DNA of 64,000 nt, taken from positions 10,540,001 to 10,604,000 of the forward strand of contig NC_135119.1 of the NCBI RefSeq assembly GCF_050908995.1. The letters are read 5' to 3'. The notes below the pieces were generated by a model. It worked only from the letters and a program-made list of their open reading frames with translations. It did no database searches and was not told where the DNA came from. Source of the DNA: Andrena cerasifolii. Its lineage: Eukaryota; Arthropoda; Insecta; Hymenoptera; Andrenidae. The position numbers and the translations under genes were made by a program. Below are positions 1-12,189 of this stretch, one piece after another; positions within the stretch are counted from its first letter, which is position 1; each line of letters begins with the position of its first letter.

Positions 1-785
1 GGAGAGAACCAACGCAAACCACCATTCCCCCTCTGGAATCCTTCATTGCCCTCAAAAACAAAGGAAGCCTTTCTGTATCCCGAATTTCTTCAAGCCTCTC
101 CAACTGTCTCTCCAGCCATCAGAAATTATTATTCTAAATAGCACGCCAAGGACTGCACGTGGAACACTACAAAACTTAACAATCAATTTCCTGTAACTAA
201 ACTCGTAGAAATATCAATTCCCCTGCAGGAAGTGTAGTGGACTCGTGTCAGACAGCCTTTCGACAACACTTTTGGTACAGCAACCCTCAAATCGGGTAGC
301 TCTAAAAAGAAAATTAGATTTTGAAACAAATTCCTCTGGCAACTATTGCAGAACTGGTGTTGTTCTCGGGCAAAGTGGCTTGGAGAGCTTTAATTGCCCA
401 CTTTAAGATGGACTCTGCCTGAGAATAATAACTTTTATACAGTAGGTGCTAGAGGAATTTGTTTTAAAATCTAGCTTTGTGGACAAAGCTGCCCCCTTTG
501 AGGGTACATCGGGGTTACCACGAATCTTGCGTCATCAATCGTCACAACAGTACCATTCCAAAGTGATCACTCAAAGTCACGATTAACTCCTAACTGCTGA
601 GGTGGGGTCTCATGGGATTAATGTACCTACTAACTGAGGGTCTTGGATGCTACGTGGCAAGGAAACAGGCAAACTTATACTCTGTGTATGGAAATAAAAA
701 TTAGTTTGTTAGTCCCCACCATACCACTTAAGTGACAAATTTTCCAGCTTATTAGTGAAGACTTCAGGGGGCTATATTAACATTC
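1..785. other. Intergenic DNA, no gene seen
   Basis: I see no credible coding exon on either strand; the open frames are short and have unbiased composition. The only structure is the foldback repeat at 311-475, listed separately. Confidence 0.6.
311..475. repeat. Short foldback repeat
   Basis: The left arm starting near 313 (TAGATTTTGAAACAAATTCC) is matched in reverse complement by the arm ending near 475 (TAGATTTTAAAACAAATTCC), with about 30 paired bases and few mismatches. The shape fits a small MITE or a decayed foldback transposon. No target duplication is clear. Confidence 0.5.
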
Positions 786-799
786 GCTCATTAAGCGAG

Positions 800-1035
800 A
801 CCTATAGTAAGTAAAAGTTCTTTAAAACGTAAAAGAAAGTTTAAACTAGTTTTGCTCGAAATTTTTGATTTCTCATAAATCTGAACGAACGGAGGTTCGG
901 GTCGCCTTAAAAAAATTACAGGATGCGTAGAACAGATGCCAGTTCCCATGGAACCTCTAATACAGTAGGTGGAAATTCGAGATTTCCATTTAAAAAATGA
1001 AGAAGACACGGTTTCTTAGTAGCGCACAAACAAGG
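800..1035 (+). repeat. Degenerate transposon fragment related to 56.6-56.85 kb
   Basis: This stretch aligns by eye with about 56,620-56,845 in the same orientation. Shared blocks include AAAAAATTACAGGATG versus AAAAAATTACGGGATG, a following CCTCT(A/T)ATA stretch, and TAGCGCACAAACAA near the right edge of both. The second copy lies inside a TTAA-flanked element at 56,465-56,982, so this is probably an older, truncated copy of the same family. Confidence 0.55.
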
Positions 1036-1039
1036 GAAC

Positions 1040-1425
1040 TACTTAAGCAGTTGTGAGAAAAAGCTTTCTTCTTTTACTTTTTTCTTTTTGTGGGTTTCGA
1101 AGTGACTTAGGAGGACTAAGTAGGCAATCTTTTTCCTTGGAAAAAACTGTCTTCTTTATTTCTCTATTATTTTTGTTGACTTCAAAGTGACTTAGAGGGA
1201 CCAGGGAATTATTTTCCGTGGAAAAAAGCTTTCTTTTTTATTTCTGTTTGCTTCGACGTGACTTCAGAGGACTAGGCAGTGTTTTTTTTTTCGTGAAAAA
1301 AACTTCCTCATTTATTTTATGTAATTTTTTCTATTTGTTGGCTTCGATGGGCCTTAAGGAGACAAGGCAATCATTTTCCGCGAAAGAAAACTCTTTATAT
1401 TTAAAACAATTCTTTTATCCTTTTT
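1040..1425 (+). repeat. Tandem repeat, about 85-bp unit, four degenerate copies
   Basis: The block GTGACTTAGGAGGACTA near 1100 recurs as GTGACTTAGAGGGACCA near 1187, GTGACTTCAGAGGACTA near 1257 and GGCCTTAAGGAGACAA near 1350. Each is followed by a T-rich run and GGAAAAAA or GAAAAAAA. Copies differ in length (about 70-92 bp). Confidence 0.65.
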
Positions 1426-1429
1426 ATAT

Positions 1430-4400
1430 CACTTGAAGATCAGACAATATGCATATCAATGCCCAACACGAGCCAGCCCCAGTCTCTAGATCCATAGCTA
1501 CCTTCCAGACGAAGCATCGACCTGTCCTATAAGTCGCCGTCCCTGTGACGTCAATCGACCGTACGCCCGATTAAAAATGCAACGAAGTCGCGCGTCGAGA
1601 GGGCGAATTTCAATCCCGACGCGAGACAATGCGATCGAACGAGGAAGGAATTCGAATGCTCCGCGCAGCGGGTCTAAATACGTCTGCACGGTGAAAGATA
1701 CCTCTCCGTCGTGACGCGTCGCCGCGAAGCAGAAATAAAAGGGAAATGTGGCCGCTATTTCATACACACCGCCGTCGAGGACAGGCTGGTGGATGCATTT
1801 TCGTTGCTCCCGTTTTTAGGGAGAATTCGGTTACGTCCCAGAAGGGAGGGCTGCGGTTCGGCTCACCAAGAAGCCGTGGATGGTTGCGTGGCACGAGGAA
1901 ATAATTTTCCTCGACGAAAATGTGTGTCCCGGTCGCGTGAATCCGCGATCCTCGGCGTCAGTCACGTGACCTGCGACGACTTGCGACGCGATAGGAATAC
2001 TTGAGTCGTTTCCTGCCAGGCTGACTCGAGACACTATTTTTAATATAATTCGTCGACTACTTAGAACCCCTAACTGTGTCGTTGTTATTATTATTACTAC
2101 TACTACCACTACTGCGTTGCTGAATGCACCGTTGAATTCTGAACGAAGCCGAGAACCAGCAGAATAATTATATATCGAAAGGAACTGAATACTTCCAATT
2201 TGTAAAGAATTAATTTCGAAAGCCCATCAAGCACAGTGCACACGGTACACCAAAGAATCCCCTCAAACAATGTTGCTCGCGGTCTTTGAACGCTTTGAAG
2301 TGAAAACTGCGAGCACCAATCGACGTCAATCAGCTTTCAATGGACCCCCCCCCCCCCCCTAACGACATCATAATTTCGCAGTTCGCGTTAATCTACACCC
2401 GAGAGGAAAATTAATGGAGTCTAAAAACAGTCACGGCTGTAGCCGTCGGTGCTCCAACATCGATTACAAACGACTCCCCCCCACTCTCTGTTGCCACAAA
2501 AGCAAGCTGATCAGATATTCCCAGTGTGCTTCCCCAGTGTCGAGGCACGGTAATTCCAACGAAAATCCCTGCAAATGAATCAACGAGTGCGCTCCATTCT
2601 TCCACGAGCGCGTGGTCGTTGGACGCAACGCACGCGATATTAAATCCGGGGGTGAAAAGCGTGGCAGGGACCCCGGTGTTCGCAATTCGCGCTCGCGTTG
2701 AATCGCTAAGCTCGATTATATAAAAATCGAGCGAGGCAAATGATATTCCCAGGGCCTCGGGTCCCACGGCGATTCAAAGTCCACGGGGATGATCGATCGT
2801 TGCATAATGGGGGGCGGGGGTGGTTTCATTGGGACGCTTGTAAGGGGTTTTTTCGAGAACTGCAAGAGTTTATTGGATTGGGGAGGAAGAACTGTGTAAA
2901 CTGGTTGGAATATGTGTTTAGAGGGGGTTGATTAAGTGGCTAATGATTAGTGTCTCCGTTATTGGGTTGGCAACTAACAAGGAGAGTATTTTAGGTGTCC
3001 GCCTCCGATCATTTTGATTTTTGGATATGTTACAGAGGACCGAAATTTTTGATTTCTGATTAACTGTTTATGCCAATATTAGCAATTGATTAAATTCATT
3101 CGCATAGATCCATCCTTCGTGATTAAAAAAAATATACGCAAGTCCATACCTTCAATAATTTAGGATTAGGTCATTAAAATTAATATCCGTAAGCGGGTTT
3201 CGTAAAAATCACCGAAAGCAGGTAACTTTGAAGATTTCTATTTTTTTCAACAATGCCGAATCTGCAAAAATGACGACTTAACCCTCCCTAATTTCAAACG
3301 GACTACCATATATTTCAATATCATGAAAATCCGAGACATCGAGGATTTCAGAAAAGTATCGTGTCTGCTTCTATCTTCCACGCCGAACGCAATGCACTCC
3401 AAACTCCCTTTGATGTGCGAAAGAAAACCTCACTCAATGTAGTGAAAGAAATGTACGCTAGATGGTGCTGCTCGCGCGAATATGCGGGGAGCGCCTCTCG
3501 TAGCGGCTCCCGGCGCGTACAGCGCCGCCATACGGGCAGGGATAAAACAAATCTCCTGGGAACAGTTTCCTCAAGAGAGTTTCCTCTGGGCATCACTGTT
3601 CCTGGCAACTCCGGCCAAAGCCCACGACTCTGTCGCTAAACTACCCTGGACTCCAGTGCGCTTGCCTTACAGTTCTCGTGCACCAGCGTTGCTACCTTCG
3701 CGACCGATTACCCAAAAGTGGTGGACCAAGAACCTCCTGCCTGCTGAAACTAGAGGGATCTTCCAACTGCATTTAAAAAATTACGGTCAGTATACTGGTA
3801 TGCACAAAGTGTTTGGATAAAAGAACTGAGATGGCGCAGTGTACGTAGCACTTAGACTGATCGAGAGCGAAAAATCCTTACTTAACTTCGTTTGAACACG
3901 ACTTTAACGGGTCGACGCGCAACGGTGGACCGCGTGCCGTACGAGACGCATGAGTGTGATTTCAGCTGCGCAGAGTAGTCGGCTGGCAATGCGCGCTGTT
4001 GCACGTGTTTAAGCCAGCCTTTATGAATTTGCAGTACTAGGAAATAATTACTGTATCACTCTGAAATTTACGCAGCACGCAGAATTTTCATAGCGATATG
4101 ATTGGTGAAATGATTCGTGGTAAAGTTGTTGTTCAGCATGATGTTTGAACCCTCAGCGATTTCGATGACCTCAGCATGTGTTTATCTTTAACATATCTTT
4201 CTCCTATACATGTAACCGGCCGTGAGAAATATTTTACGAGGGGGGTCGGCAAAAGCGCGATAAACACAGCGTAAACCCTTCGACTACAATATCGCGCGAG
4301 AGTCGTTGTACGTCGATCGGGCCAAACGTAAACAGCAGGGGTCAACCGAAACGTGAAATGGCCCGAGGCGTGACAAACCTCTGGTGTTGATTATGCTCCG

Positions 4401-5440
4401 GCCGTCGGAACTTAAATCGTAGGGCGAGGAGTTAAATATAATTCCAAACTATGTTTTACAATAATATGATAATATATCGTACAAAAGACTCGGAGGGCTT
4501 CCACAGTGGCGGCCAGCGTATCGCAAAGACCGTACCAGAGGCCTAGTGGCGAAGTCGTAGCCATTGTTATGATATGGGACGGACCTTCTCGCGCATGCGC
4601 GTCGTTTGCAGTAATGTAATGTATGTAAGGTACCCGATTTTATCAAAACTTGTAGTATACTGACGCTAAAATCGCCACGCATGCATGAGAAAATCCGTCC
4701 CATATCTCATCACTGATCGTAGCGTCCTTCGGACCTGGGGTTCCCCACGTACTCCCGCGCAAACGGTCCCAGCCAGTGTGTTTGGGCTTCCGGGGGATAA
4801 GCCGCTGTTCCGGGACGCCACTCGAATATGCGTTCAACGGATTTTCTTACACGGCGGTCGCCTTAATTTCGAAGATATTCGCAAAAACTTTGGCACAATT
4901 TTTCCCGTGTATTTGAACGGGTTTTTTTTTTAACAGCTTTACCACGGCCCCCCTTCTCTACAGTATTTCCGTTGATTTATTCCGGCACAACGCATTCGAC
5001 TTTGTAACTTTCCCCGGGTATTAGTAAATATTAACGAACCGATGCGAGTCCTAAACTCCCCTAGATGCTAAAAATGAGACTTGCGATTACAAGCGTCGCT
5101 CTGTCGAAAAGAAACACGAATGTTACGCGCCATCGAGCGATGCTCCTCTTGCAAACAGCAAGTTGAAGTAAAGATTTTTGCGAATATCTCGGAAAGTAGG
5201 AACGATGGTTACATGTGTAGGGATAAGTTGGTCAAAATGGCCACCTTGACAACGGCGAAGGACATGCTAATCGACAAGTTTACCTGCTTCGTATCCAACT
5301 TGTTTTGATCAAGATAGTGAGCTACACATTTCAATAATAAATAAATTTCGCAATAAATATTTTCAATGCTGTATATGTATTACATAAATGACGCAAGTGC
5401 ATCTGCAAGCTTCTCCCGTCCTATGAACCCCGAAGACAAA
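1430..5440. other. Intergenic DNA with GC-rich patches, no supported gene
   Basis: There are GC- and CpG-rich patches at about 1,500-2,010, 3,360-3,720 and 4,480-4,830 in AT-rich sequence, a trinucleotide tract near 2,085-2,115 and a poly-C run near 2,346-2,360. A weak inverted repeat pairs about 4,561-4,600 with 4,686-4,730 around the shared block TCCGTCCCATATC. Open frames here lack recognisable domains. Confidence 0.5.
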
Positions 5441-5534
5441 CTTATGGTAGAGAAAGAGACCCTGTGCAAATCAGTTTACTTAATTTCGAATTAACGCTTT
5501 CGGTACATAGAGTCGAACATGCCCCGTACACCCC

Positions 5535-5600
5535 GTGCGGAAATCCCCCATTCGTATTCCACAACAATGCACACTGAACGCCCATAAGCGTTCCCCGCAC
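5535..5600 (+). repeat. 66-bp structured repeat, copy A
   Basis: First of three copies of exactly 66 bp (others at 10,162-10,227 and, inverted, 13,859-13,924). All begin GTGCGG(A/G)AATC, have GAACGCCCA at positions 42-50, then a GCG block, and end CGCAC; the middle 30 bp differ. The ends are complementary (GTGCGG/CCGCAC). An internal hairpin forms from GAACGC and GCGTTC. Read on the minus strand, all three copies have no stop and share V-R-x-x-x-M-G-V and F-P-H at the same positions. Confidence 0.6.
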
Positions 5601-5743
5601 TGGAGTGAATGGCTCTGATCGAACACTTAGCACTCAAAGTACCAGTTAATATCAGCCAACCCCTGTATTAATTTCTCTTACGTTATTTCTGTCTGTAGGT
5701 TGTCTTAGACACTTGACCCCCCCCCCCCCCGCGTTAAAGTACC

Positions 5744-7775
5744 ATGGGCAAACTGTTGCTGGGGCTGACTCTACTCGCTTTTCCAAGCGGAGTGCTGCTA
5801 TGCAATGTAGGACCAAATCTGACCGACACCGCTAACTCGACCTTGGTGTCCTTGAACGAGACGGAAGTAAGGAACAGCCGTGTGAGTCGCGCGTCTGCAG
5901 GTACGCATTCTAAGTCAAGAGTGTTTGCATGATAAATTCAAGTACAATTGTGAAAAAAAGAGTTGTGTGGTATAAAGTGAATGGTGGTCGCTTTTCCGCC
6001 CTTAACACTTCGAGTCAGGCATTGTAGTCACTCAAATGCTGGTACTGGTACAGCAGTAGTCAGAAGAAGGTTCGAAAGGTGAGTCGAGAAAAAAATAATA
6101 TGATTATGCAAAATGAGACTGAAACACTTTACTCTGTAATATGTTCAGAAATATCCTTTACTTTGAATAACTGTTATGTCAGAGGATATATCAGCTGCCA
6201 TATTAGTTCTATAACCGTTATTTTTTAGGTTCTACAGACGTTTCAAAGCGGTTATAGAACCGATTCTTGTAGCGTTTGTACAGAATTTTACGATAAATGA
6301 AATCACAACATATTACAGTCGTAGATCAATGTGTATAAGGAAAATTGTTTAAAAATGATCGCACCAGATTAAGTAGTTCACGCTTAGAGTTGTGTTATTC
6401 ATTGAATAAGGATGGACCTACCTGAACCTTGCATTCATTTGTTTTATGCATTTTAGACTCTGAAAGAAATAAATAAATAAAAAAAAACAAAATTCGTACA
6501 AGAGTATAAAAATTCAGATCATTTTTAACGATAAAAAAATGAAGAAAAAAAGAAAGCGGAATATTTTTCCTCGACGAGATCTAGTTGCCGGCGCTAAAGG
6601 GTTGAAATACTTCAATATTCTCAATTTTAAAAATCCATTCAAAGAGGAGTCTGTGTTCCGCGAAAAGAATTGGCTTAAAAGTATCTCGATATAAAATTAC
6701 CAGACTAATTAATATCCAGTGGGCTCGAAGAGTTAATAACAATCATCAACAGGCCACTCTGCTAAAGAACAGAGAAACAAATCTGCCCTCGGACAGAATT
6801 AATCGCATCTTAGGATTACTCGTGTGCAGTGACATCTGTGTATTCAACACACTTATTAGATTATCTCTACCCGACTCCTTCTTTTTCCTCAATTCGTACC
6901 ACGCACGACTACTGAACGCGATAAGTCTGCACCATTTCGATGTTTGCAATGGTTCAATTAACGCACTGTCAGCGCAAGGAGCACGGACATGGAGATGGAT
7001 AAACTTCACGAAGAGGGACTTATTCTTCCAGACTCTATGCGGTCAACAACGCGCGGGGGGTGCGTGAATCACATGTGGAGGACCGACTATGTGATCACTG
7101 CGGACATGGGAGCCTACAAGCTGCACACGCGCTCGCTGGATTGGTACCAGGCACGGAAATCCTGCACGGAAGAAGGAGGCAAGCATTATCTCTGTTTAGG
7201 CACTTCGAAATCTCAGTTCTGCGATCCAAGTGACCATTAATAACCCCCTTCGGTTCACCCGTGTAGAGCACCCAAATTCCTCTTCTTGTTAAATACTTAA
7301 TCATTCTTCCAGCCCAAAATATCTCCCTCCTTTAATTTCCCACCATTCAACTTTCTTTACAGCACCCCCACGAAGAAAATCCCAGGCGTAACTTAATTCG
7401 AACCTCTGCAAATTCGATCCAGACATTCATGCTACAGTGTTTTAATAGAGGATTCCCCATTGTTGATTAGGTCAATTGGTCATCATAAACTCGCAAGAGG
7501 AGGCGACTATGTTGCAGAGGTGGCTTCGTACAGAGTCGCGTGTCACCGGCACTTGGCTAGGTGTTCACGATCTATTCGTGGAGGGCGAATGGGTGACGTT
7601 GGCAGGCGAAACGCTGGAAGCGGCTGGCTACGATAAGTGGCAGAAGGGTGAGCCTAACAATCTTGGATTCTTACGCGGCGAACACTGCGGGTACCTCGGC
7701 AAGTACGCGGATGGAATCAATGACGAAGATTGCTACATCGACAGTCCTTACTTCTGTAAGATTTACATATGCTGA
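5744..7775 (+). CDS. Secreted C-type lectin, three coding exons (5744-5900, 7032-7178, 7471-7775)
   Basis: The gene predicts a single-domain C-type lectin of about 202 residues, of the secreted insect type that binds sugars in haemolymph and often works in immunity. Exon 1 starts at ATG 5744 in a good context (ACCATGG) and encodes a hydrophobic signal peptide (MGKLLLGLTLLAFPSGVLLC) plus a linker with N-glycosylation sites. It ends CAG/GTACGC in phase 1. Exon 2 starts after TTATTCTTCCAG in the matching phase and carries the start of the domain (WYQARKSC). Exon 3 supplies GGQLVIINSQEEA, WLGVHD, the EPN motif (KGEPNN) and the second calcium-site residues (GINDEDC), then ends ICx-type at TGA 7773. 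EPN predicts mannose-type specificity. All three junctions keep frame and rebuild the family pattern, so the model is strong. The exact ligand and the 5' UTR are unknown. Confidence 0.85.
7179..7470 (+). other. GC-AG intron inside the lectin gene
   Basis: Exon 2 ends GGAG/GCAAGC, which matches the minor GC donor consensus AG/GCAAG. The acceptor is TTGATTAG at 7469-7470. Joining G to GT restores a glycine codon and the lectin motif EEGGQL. No GT donor nearby keeps frame and motif. Confidence 0.75.
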
Positions 7776-7871
7776 ACCACCGGCGGCCATCTTTGGTGGA
7801 GCTTGCCCAGCATGAATGCCCGAAGCGTCAAGGAAATTGTGTGAGAAATGTCGACCATGTCTGAGAATTAC

Positions 7872-7877
7872 AATAAA
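7872..7877 (+). terminator. Polyadenylation signal AATAAA of the lectin gene
   Basis: A canonical AATAAA lies about 97 bp after the lectin stop codon, on the same strand. It is the first such hexamer downstream. Confidence 0.6.
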
Positions 7878-8371
7878 ATATTTCGCCGTTGCAACTTATC
7901 TGGAATTTTTGTTCTTCAGTGAGTTCTTGAATGGAATCGTTATTAAGCCAAGCTCACCCCTTCTGTCCCGCCTAAGAGAGTGGCTCGACGTCGAGGCCTC
8001 GAGGAACTCATCGACCTGGCAAAAAGCGACGCTCCTTCGAGTGTCTCGCGGATCCATTAGAATCATTGCACCTCCGTTCGTAAAATATTTGACGACACTC
8101 GCGAATTCAAGCCCCCGCCAGCGGCAAGCTGCCGTGTCGGCTGGACAAATGTTTGCCATCGCGTGAAATTAACGTTTAGACACTCGATTAATTCACCCCC
8201 GCGAAGGGCTAACAGCGAAGTGAATCTCGTGTATTCAGCGTTTCCTTGGAATCTCATTTTCGCGAGGCTCCATTCGCGCGGTAATGGATTCTGCGAGCTC
8301 CGCGGGGCAGAAATTCTGATTACCCTGTCGGCGCTCCTTTTTTTGGGACCGCTTTTAATGGTATATTAAAA

Positions 8372-8557
8372 TACAGTATCGCCGCGCGAGTATTAGGACA
8401 CCTGCTTTGTGTAGAATGATTGTAAAAAGCATTGCAAATTTATCGAAGAATTTCGCTTCAGTTGGTGTTTTAAATTAAAAGCAGCGAAAGGTACCGAATA
8501 TCGCATTTTCTGCAAATACAGCTGGTGTCCTATTACTTATGGACAGCAGTCTATGTA
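8372..8557. mobile_element. Tc1/mariner-type MITE
   Basis: The left end reads TACAGTATCG, then AGTATTAGGACACC. The right end, reversed, reads TACATAGACTG, then AAGTAATAGGACACC. TA dinucleotides flank both ends, as expected for Tc1/mariner target duplications. At about 186 bp it has no coding capacity. Confidence 0.6.
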
Positions 8558-8559
8558 GA

Positions 8560-10155
8560 CGGTACAATGAACCACTCACCGAAGAATAGCATGCAAATCG
8601 ATGGTCCTCGAGGTGTACTCACCTGAAACAAAAAGAAGGTAATGGTTTAGTAATATGTTCGCTACCACGGTGGAATTTAAGGTTCGACAAAGAACTTGAG
8701 AATTCGAGGAAAAAGCAGTGACGGATTTAAGGAAAAAGGCCCAGGTGGCAAACGTTCTGGGACACCCTGTATACATAACAGAATTACAAATAAAATGCGC
8801 GTGTGGTATGCAAATTATGAGAAACAAAAATACAATATAGTTTGGATAAGATCAATTTCTTTTTTTTTTTTGAAGATTGGGCACTGGGTGCCTTCTGGGC
8901 CCCTCGTCTATCCAATGCAGAAATTGACAATAAACAACTTTACATAAATGTTCATTAGTGTTGGGAGATAGCTCGCAAAGGCTCGCGCGACTTGAAGGGG
9001 CATTTTTCAAAACCTTGGTCCCATCGAAGTGTTAAACCACGATGAGACAAAAATATCGTGTCTCACATATTTTATTGTTTTTTTAATTAATTCGTGATCA
9101 GTTTCATGAAACTAAACTCTAATGAAACAAGTTCGTGATATATTTTCAAAACTCTAATCAGGCCCTGTCCAGCGTAGGGGCCCCTCACGCGTCTGCTTCC
9201 CCTTCCAACCTTCCTTTCCAGCAGCGTGACTCCTCGTCAAGGAAACCTCGCGACGCTGAAAAGGAGACTGTGACATTTCCGTAGACAAGGAAGCTCAGCC
9301 GCCAAGCGCGACGCCGACGTTCACTGCTACTTTGAATCGGCCGCGTCTGTGCGCCATGCCAACGGCGGACGATGGTGGGGGCTTTTGCCTCCCGGGAGGC
9401 AAGTTGGACAGCGCTGATGACAAGTCTTTCGCGACTATTTCCATAATTTACATTTTTTTAGTTGTCGCTGAGATTTTTGTCTCGTGATAGAAAAGTCTCG
9501 CGTGAAACCTCGTCGTGGGTTTGCACCTTTAAGGTTTACGATGGCCCCCTAAAAATTGATCGAAAAGTAGCACTGCCATATTAAATTACAAAAAAAGTCG
9601 AGTTTGCTTTAAATTCCTCGAACTTCCATTCTTGCCAAATGCATTAACATTGTCTGCGTTATAAATGAATAATTCTAATGGACAGCGAAGAGAATTCACT
9701 TTTGGGGTAGGAATGGCAATTATGAAGAGATGAAGAGGGGCGCTCAGTATGAACGTTCAAAAAGCCGCAGCGGTGGCTTTAACGATTGGCTGCCATGCTC
9801 GTGTACCAGAACACCTGACCGATATTTACGGGGCCCGATAATCCAGCGGCGCGTAAAATGTCATAAAATATCGCGTCTCCGATGGTAAATACGAGGGGAA
9901 AACGGAATCGAGTCGGGTGGAATTTACATTTCACGTGCGGGATGTGTAAAGAAGCGACAGCTTGAAAAATGTTTTAAAAAAGAAAAATGTACCTTCGGAT
10001 TAAAATTCAAAATCATTTCTCCTCTCTACATGTTCCTCTCAAAAAATGGATAAAAAGTCCAACACAAACTACAACCAATTGCAAACGAGCCATTTAAAAA
10101 AAAAAAAAAAAAACACTGACCAAAAGCCTCTTTCAGATGAAAAACGTATAACATT
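8560..10155. other. Intergenic DNA, no gene seen
   Basis: AT-rich with a GC-rich patch at about 9,170-9,420. The string GACACCCTGTATA near 8,760 resembles a dispersed insect repeat end, but I cannot bound an element. No supported coding exon. Confidence 0.5.
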
Positions 10156-10161
10156 CACCGT

Positions 10162-10227
10162 GTGCGGGAATCCTCCACATGCATTTCCTAGCCATATCCA
10201 CTGAACGCCCATTGGCGTTTCCCGCAC
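10162..10227 (+). repeat. 66-bp structured repeat, copy B
   Basis: Same length and layout as copies A and C. It begins GTGCGGGAATCC and ends GGCGTTTCCCGCAC. The outer ends pair over nine bases (GTGCGGGAA/TTCCCGCAC) and the inner AACGCC-CATT-GGCGTT is a perfect six-base-pair hairpin. The minus-strand frame encodes V-R-E-T-P-M-G-V-Q at one end and G-G-F-P-H at the other. Confidence 0.6.
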
Positions 10228-11229
10228 AGCCTGAACACTCATACTCGGAGGGAGAAACCTTTCGTCATCCAAAATATTTTCAAACTACCACTAAAATTAT
10301 TTCGAAGTTTCTCCACACCTTTCTATATCATTTCTGTATAACTAACCTACCCTCTTCCCAAGAATACTAAGTCTCCAATTTTACTTTAAATTCTACAAAA
10401 CTAAAATAGATTTCTTCCACCCAGTGCGCACTTTTATTTAGTACTCGTCACTGGGAAATCAATAAAAACAGCCCTCGTAAACATTGCATCAGTGCATTCA
10501 TAATCGAGCAGAAAGCACGCTGCAAAATAAAAAAGGGTCGGGGGGGGCGGTGGCGGTGGAGGGAAAAAGGGGAAAAAGTAGATGCATCCGCGTGACGTGT
10601 TTGCCAATGGAATTTTCGTTCTGAATAAATTTTCGTGGTAACGAAGGACGGGACAGAGGCGGGTGCAGTTCGACGGGGCTAACAACGTGACGATTTCGTC
10701 AACGGGCCCGCGAGAGCGAGGCATTAAAAAAGTTCCGTCTGCCGTTCGTTAAAATAAAGAGCGGCATTTCGTTTAATGCGCTTTTCGGTCTCCGTTTTAC
10801 TTTTTCTTCCATTTTTTTTCCTTTTCCCGTTTTCACCTTTTTCCACGGGAGACTGTAATGGATTTCCCGACCAACTGTCCTTTATAAAAATGAATACGCA
10901 GTTTAATGTTTTTTCACTGGCCGTTGTCGGCTCAACGGATACGTTGAATGCTCCTCTGCGATTTATCGCGTTGTAGTACCCACCACGTTCTTTCCCTGAA
11001 TTTTCTGAAGATTTAGATTCTTCGGAGAATTTCGAAGTTTTCTGAGGGATGGATTTGAAGTTCAGGGCTCTGCGTGTAGTACTAAGGTTTTAGTTACATG
11101 CTAGGTATTTTGCGTTTAGTAAGTACTATATTATTAGATAACTGAGCGTTCTGAAAGTAATGGTACGGTTTTCAAAGCTAGAATCTTCGAACGTGGTAGT
11201 AGATTCGTTTTTCAGTGGTGGAATATGCA

Positions 11230-12185
11230 GAATGTTGTACTCTGTTCTGCAGGTATTTTGCACGTAGTGTTACGTTTTGTAGTTATTTTGCATGTAATAT
11301 TACGTTTTATAGGTTTTTTGCACGTAGTACTACGTTTTGTACGTAATTTGCAAATAGTACTATGCTTCGTAGGTATTTTGCACGTAGTACTACGTTTTGT
11401 AAGTATTTTGCAAGTGGCACTATATTTTGCAGATATTTTGCAAGTAGTACTACGTTTTGTAAGTATTTTGCAAGTGGCACTATGTTTTGCAGAGATTTTG
11501 CAAATAGTACTATGCTTCGCAGGTATTTTGCACGCAGTACTACGTTTTATAGGTATTTTGCACGTAGTACTATGTTTTGTACGTAATTTGCAAATAGTAC
11601 TATCCTTCGTAGGTATTTTGCACGTAGTACTACGTTTTGTAAGTATTTTGCACGTAGTACATACTATATTTTGCAGATATTTTGCAAGTAGTACTACGCT
11701 TTGTAAGTATTTTGCAAGTGGCACTATGTTTTGCAGAGATTTTGCACGTAGTACTACGTTCTGTAGTTATTTTGCATGTAGTATTACGTTTTATAGGTAT
11801 TTTGCACGTAGTACTATGTTTTGTACGTAATTTGCAAATAGTACTATGCTTCGTAGGTATTTTGCACGTAGTACTACGTTTTATAAGTATTTTGCACGTA
11901 GTACTACGTTTTATAAGTATTTTGCACGTAGTACACACTATATTTTGCAGATATTTTGCAAGTAGTACTACGCTTTGTAAGTATTTTGCAAGTGGTACTA
12001 TGTTTTGCAGAGATTTTGCACGTAGTACTACGTTCTGTAGTTATTTTGCATGTAGTATTACGTTTTATAGGTATTCTGCATGTAGTACTACGTTTTGTAC
12101 GTAATTTGCAAATAGTAATATGCTTCGTAGGTGTTTTGCACGTCGTGCTACGTTTTGTAAGTATTTTGCACGTAGTACTACGCTC
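11230..12185 (+). repeat. 30-bp minisatellite, about 31 copies, with higher-order repeat
   Basis: The unit is close to GTAGTACTACGTTTTGTAAG followed by TATTTTGCAC (30 bp). Unit variants are ordered: the block starting ACTATATTTTGCAG at 11,663 recurs at 11,937, giving a higher-order period of about 274 bp. Because 30 is a multiple of three, long stop-free frames run on both strands. They encode monotonous repeats (for example STTCKI) and are unlikely to be genes. Confidence 0.9.
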
Positions 12186-12189
12186 CTGA

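Noticed and set aside
2411..2767. 118-codon minus-strand frame with protein-like composition
   Set aside because: No recognisable family, no splice or promoter context, and a mirrored open frame on the plus strand.
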